Below, in pieces: positions 31,755 to 32,656 of a stretch of 32,656 nucleotides of DNA (its first letter is position 1; each line of letters starts with the position of its first letter). Under the pieces are notes generated by a model. The model searched no databases. It was given only the letters and a program-made list of their open reading frames with translations, and was not told where the DNA came from. The translations under genes and the position numbers were made by a program. The DNA is from Gnetum montanum (lineage: Eukaryota > Streptophyta > Gnetopsida > Gnetales > Gnetaceae): contig MNCI01035273.1 in assembly GCA_015680685.1 (NCBI GenBank), positions 260,350-293,005 on the forward strand. The letters are read 5' to 3'.

Positions 31755-32159
31755 GGTGCATATATAAGTAATGAATGTTTTCTTATGCTTTTTGTTTTGA
31801 CATTACCATTCTAGGTTAGAAACCCTTTTGTTGCTCATAGTTACTAAGAAGATGAGTTCAATATATACCCCTTAAATTGGTTGTTTTACCACTTAGACAA
31901 GATGATTTATCTACGACCAACTCACTGGGTTACTTAAGAAAATCATACAAGTGTGAGTCTATGATCATCAATTGTTGTCCTACTCCAACTCTAGTGGCTT
32001 TAAAGGCCTAAAAGTTTCTCTTAAATAAAATGTTGGTAATGTTAAATGCTACTTTCAATCAATTCCTAATCCAAGGATCAAAAATATATTTGATCATAAT
32101 AAGGCATTTCTATGTTCATCATCCATTCAAAGCATGATGTATGGATTTGATTTTTTTAG
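31755..32159 (+). promoter_or_regulatory. Possible internal promoter and leader of the 3' ORF, copy C
   Basis: A TATA-like catatataag at about 31759 lies 400 bp before tgatttttttag (ending 32159); in B the same distance is about 376 bp. The 45-bp repeats are not recognisable, and no donor is obvious. The call rests on spacing and on the sequence that follows. Confidence 0.3.
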
Positions 32160-32656
32160 TGTCGCCAAAGGGATTGAAGAGAGGTTCTTGGTAACATCAA
32201 ATTCAAGAACCTACCTTGCACATGTGTAGGAAGAAAGGAAAATCAAATTGGATTCTTATGCTTCTAGATGATATTATGGCACTTTACTCAATCGAATAAT
32301 CAAAACTAGATAACATTGGAAGTGGTGGTGCTATCTTGCATTTCTATAGAGGAACTAAGAGATTTATCCCCACTTGCTAAGTAAGCAATGATGAAGGGAA
32401 CTAGTAAAAAATTTCTTCTCCTCTTTGATTCATTTAAATTCTCCATTGCTTTATTGTTAGTGCATCTCTAGTTTATCATTGTGCATGTAGGAAGTCATCC
32501 AAGTTAAAGTAGAAGATGAGATTTGATCATCCAAAGGATGGACCTGCATTTGATGTTGAGATTGCACTAGTTGTTTGAGAATCCATGAGTATTTCATCAA
32601 CAAGATTTGCAAGGGTAAGTAAAGGTAGGAGCTTGCTATGGGAAGAATCTACTTGT
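32160..32656 (+). pseudogene. Possible start of the 3' ORF, copy C (partial)
   Basis: After the acceptor-like TTTTTTTAG the DNA reads tgtcgccaaaggg. Aligned with atggcacccaaac (B) and atggtcccaaaga (D), the first A is missing, and the product would start (M)SPKG as the others start MAPK and MVPK. Downstream the translation has many stops and no clear domain match. Runs off the right edge. Confidence 0.35.

Noticed and set aside
1-32656. Host protein-coding genes, tRNA, rRNA or CRISPR arrays
   Set aside because: None seen by eye: every convincing protein motif belongs to retrotransposon Gag, Pol or the 3' ORF, and the direct repeats are LTRs, tandem arrays or microsatellites.

Overview
The window is plant nuclear repeat DNA. 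I find no host gene, tRNA, rRNA or CRISPR. Almost everything that can be identified belongs to one family of Ty3/Gypsy LTR retrotransposons of the Athila type. The grounds are: Pol motifs such as FMDDFS, EGIVLGH, TTTEKEL and WGINFMG in Athila order; a primer-binding site matching the 3' end of plant tRNA-Asp; LTRs of about 840-900 bp that begin TGATGA and end TCATCA; and a long region between pol and the 3' LTR. The density of nested and decayed copies suggests a large-genome seed plant, probably an angiosperm. The species cannot be told from the sequence.

Layout. 1-1730 (minus): the RT-RNase H-integrase end of one copy ('E'), running off the left edge. 1731-6670 (minus): copy 'A', with 5' LTR, PBS, gag, protease, the extreme C-terminus of the 3' ORF, polypurine tract and a truncated 3' LTR; RT, RNase H, integrase and most of the 3' ORF are deleted. 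6671-11249 (plus): 3' half of copy 'D', with leader, the 3' coiled-coil ORF, PPT and 3' LTR. 11250-13340: two degenerate tandem arrays (about 180 and 210 bp periods), split by a solo LTR with a CCAAG duplication and an assembly gap inside it. 13340-14937: unassigned AT-rich DNA with one TATA/AATAAA pair. 14938-16718 and 29947-32656 (plus): copy 'C', split by copy 'B'. 16719-29946 (plus): copy B, 13.2 kb, both LTRs present, flanked by GTTTG on both sides.

B is the reference copy: 5' LTR, PBS, gag, protease, RT, RNase H, integrase, a 1.5 kb spacer, then a second transcription-like unit. That unit has three exact-period 45-bp GC-rich repeats resembling the LTR U3, a TATA box, a short leader, a candidate 223-bp intron, and an ORF of about 950 codons starting directly at the acceptor. 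Its product looks like a plant-transposon globular domain plus a long coiled coil, not an envelope protein. D, and probably C, keep traces of the same arrangement. This internal-promoter/intron/coiled-coil-ORF module is the most interesting thing in the window.

No copy is functional as read. All ORFs carry stops and frameshifts, many explicable as C-to-T or G-to-A changes typical of methylated plant transposons. All family assignments come from reading translations and aligning copies by eye; no database was searched.
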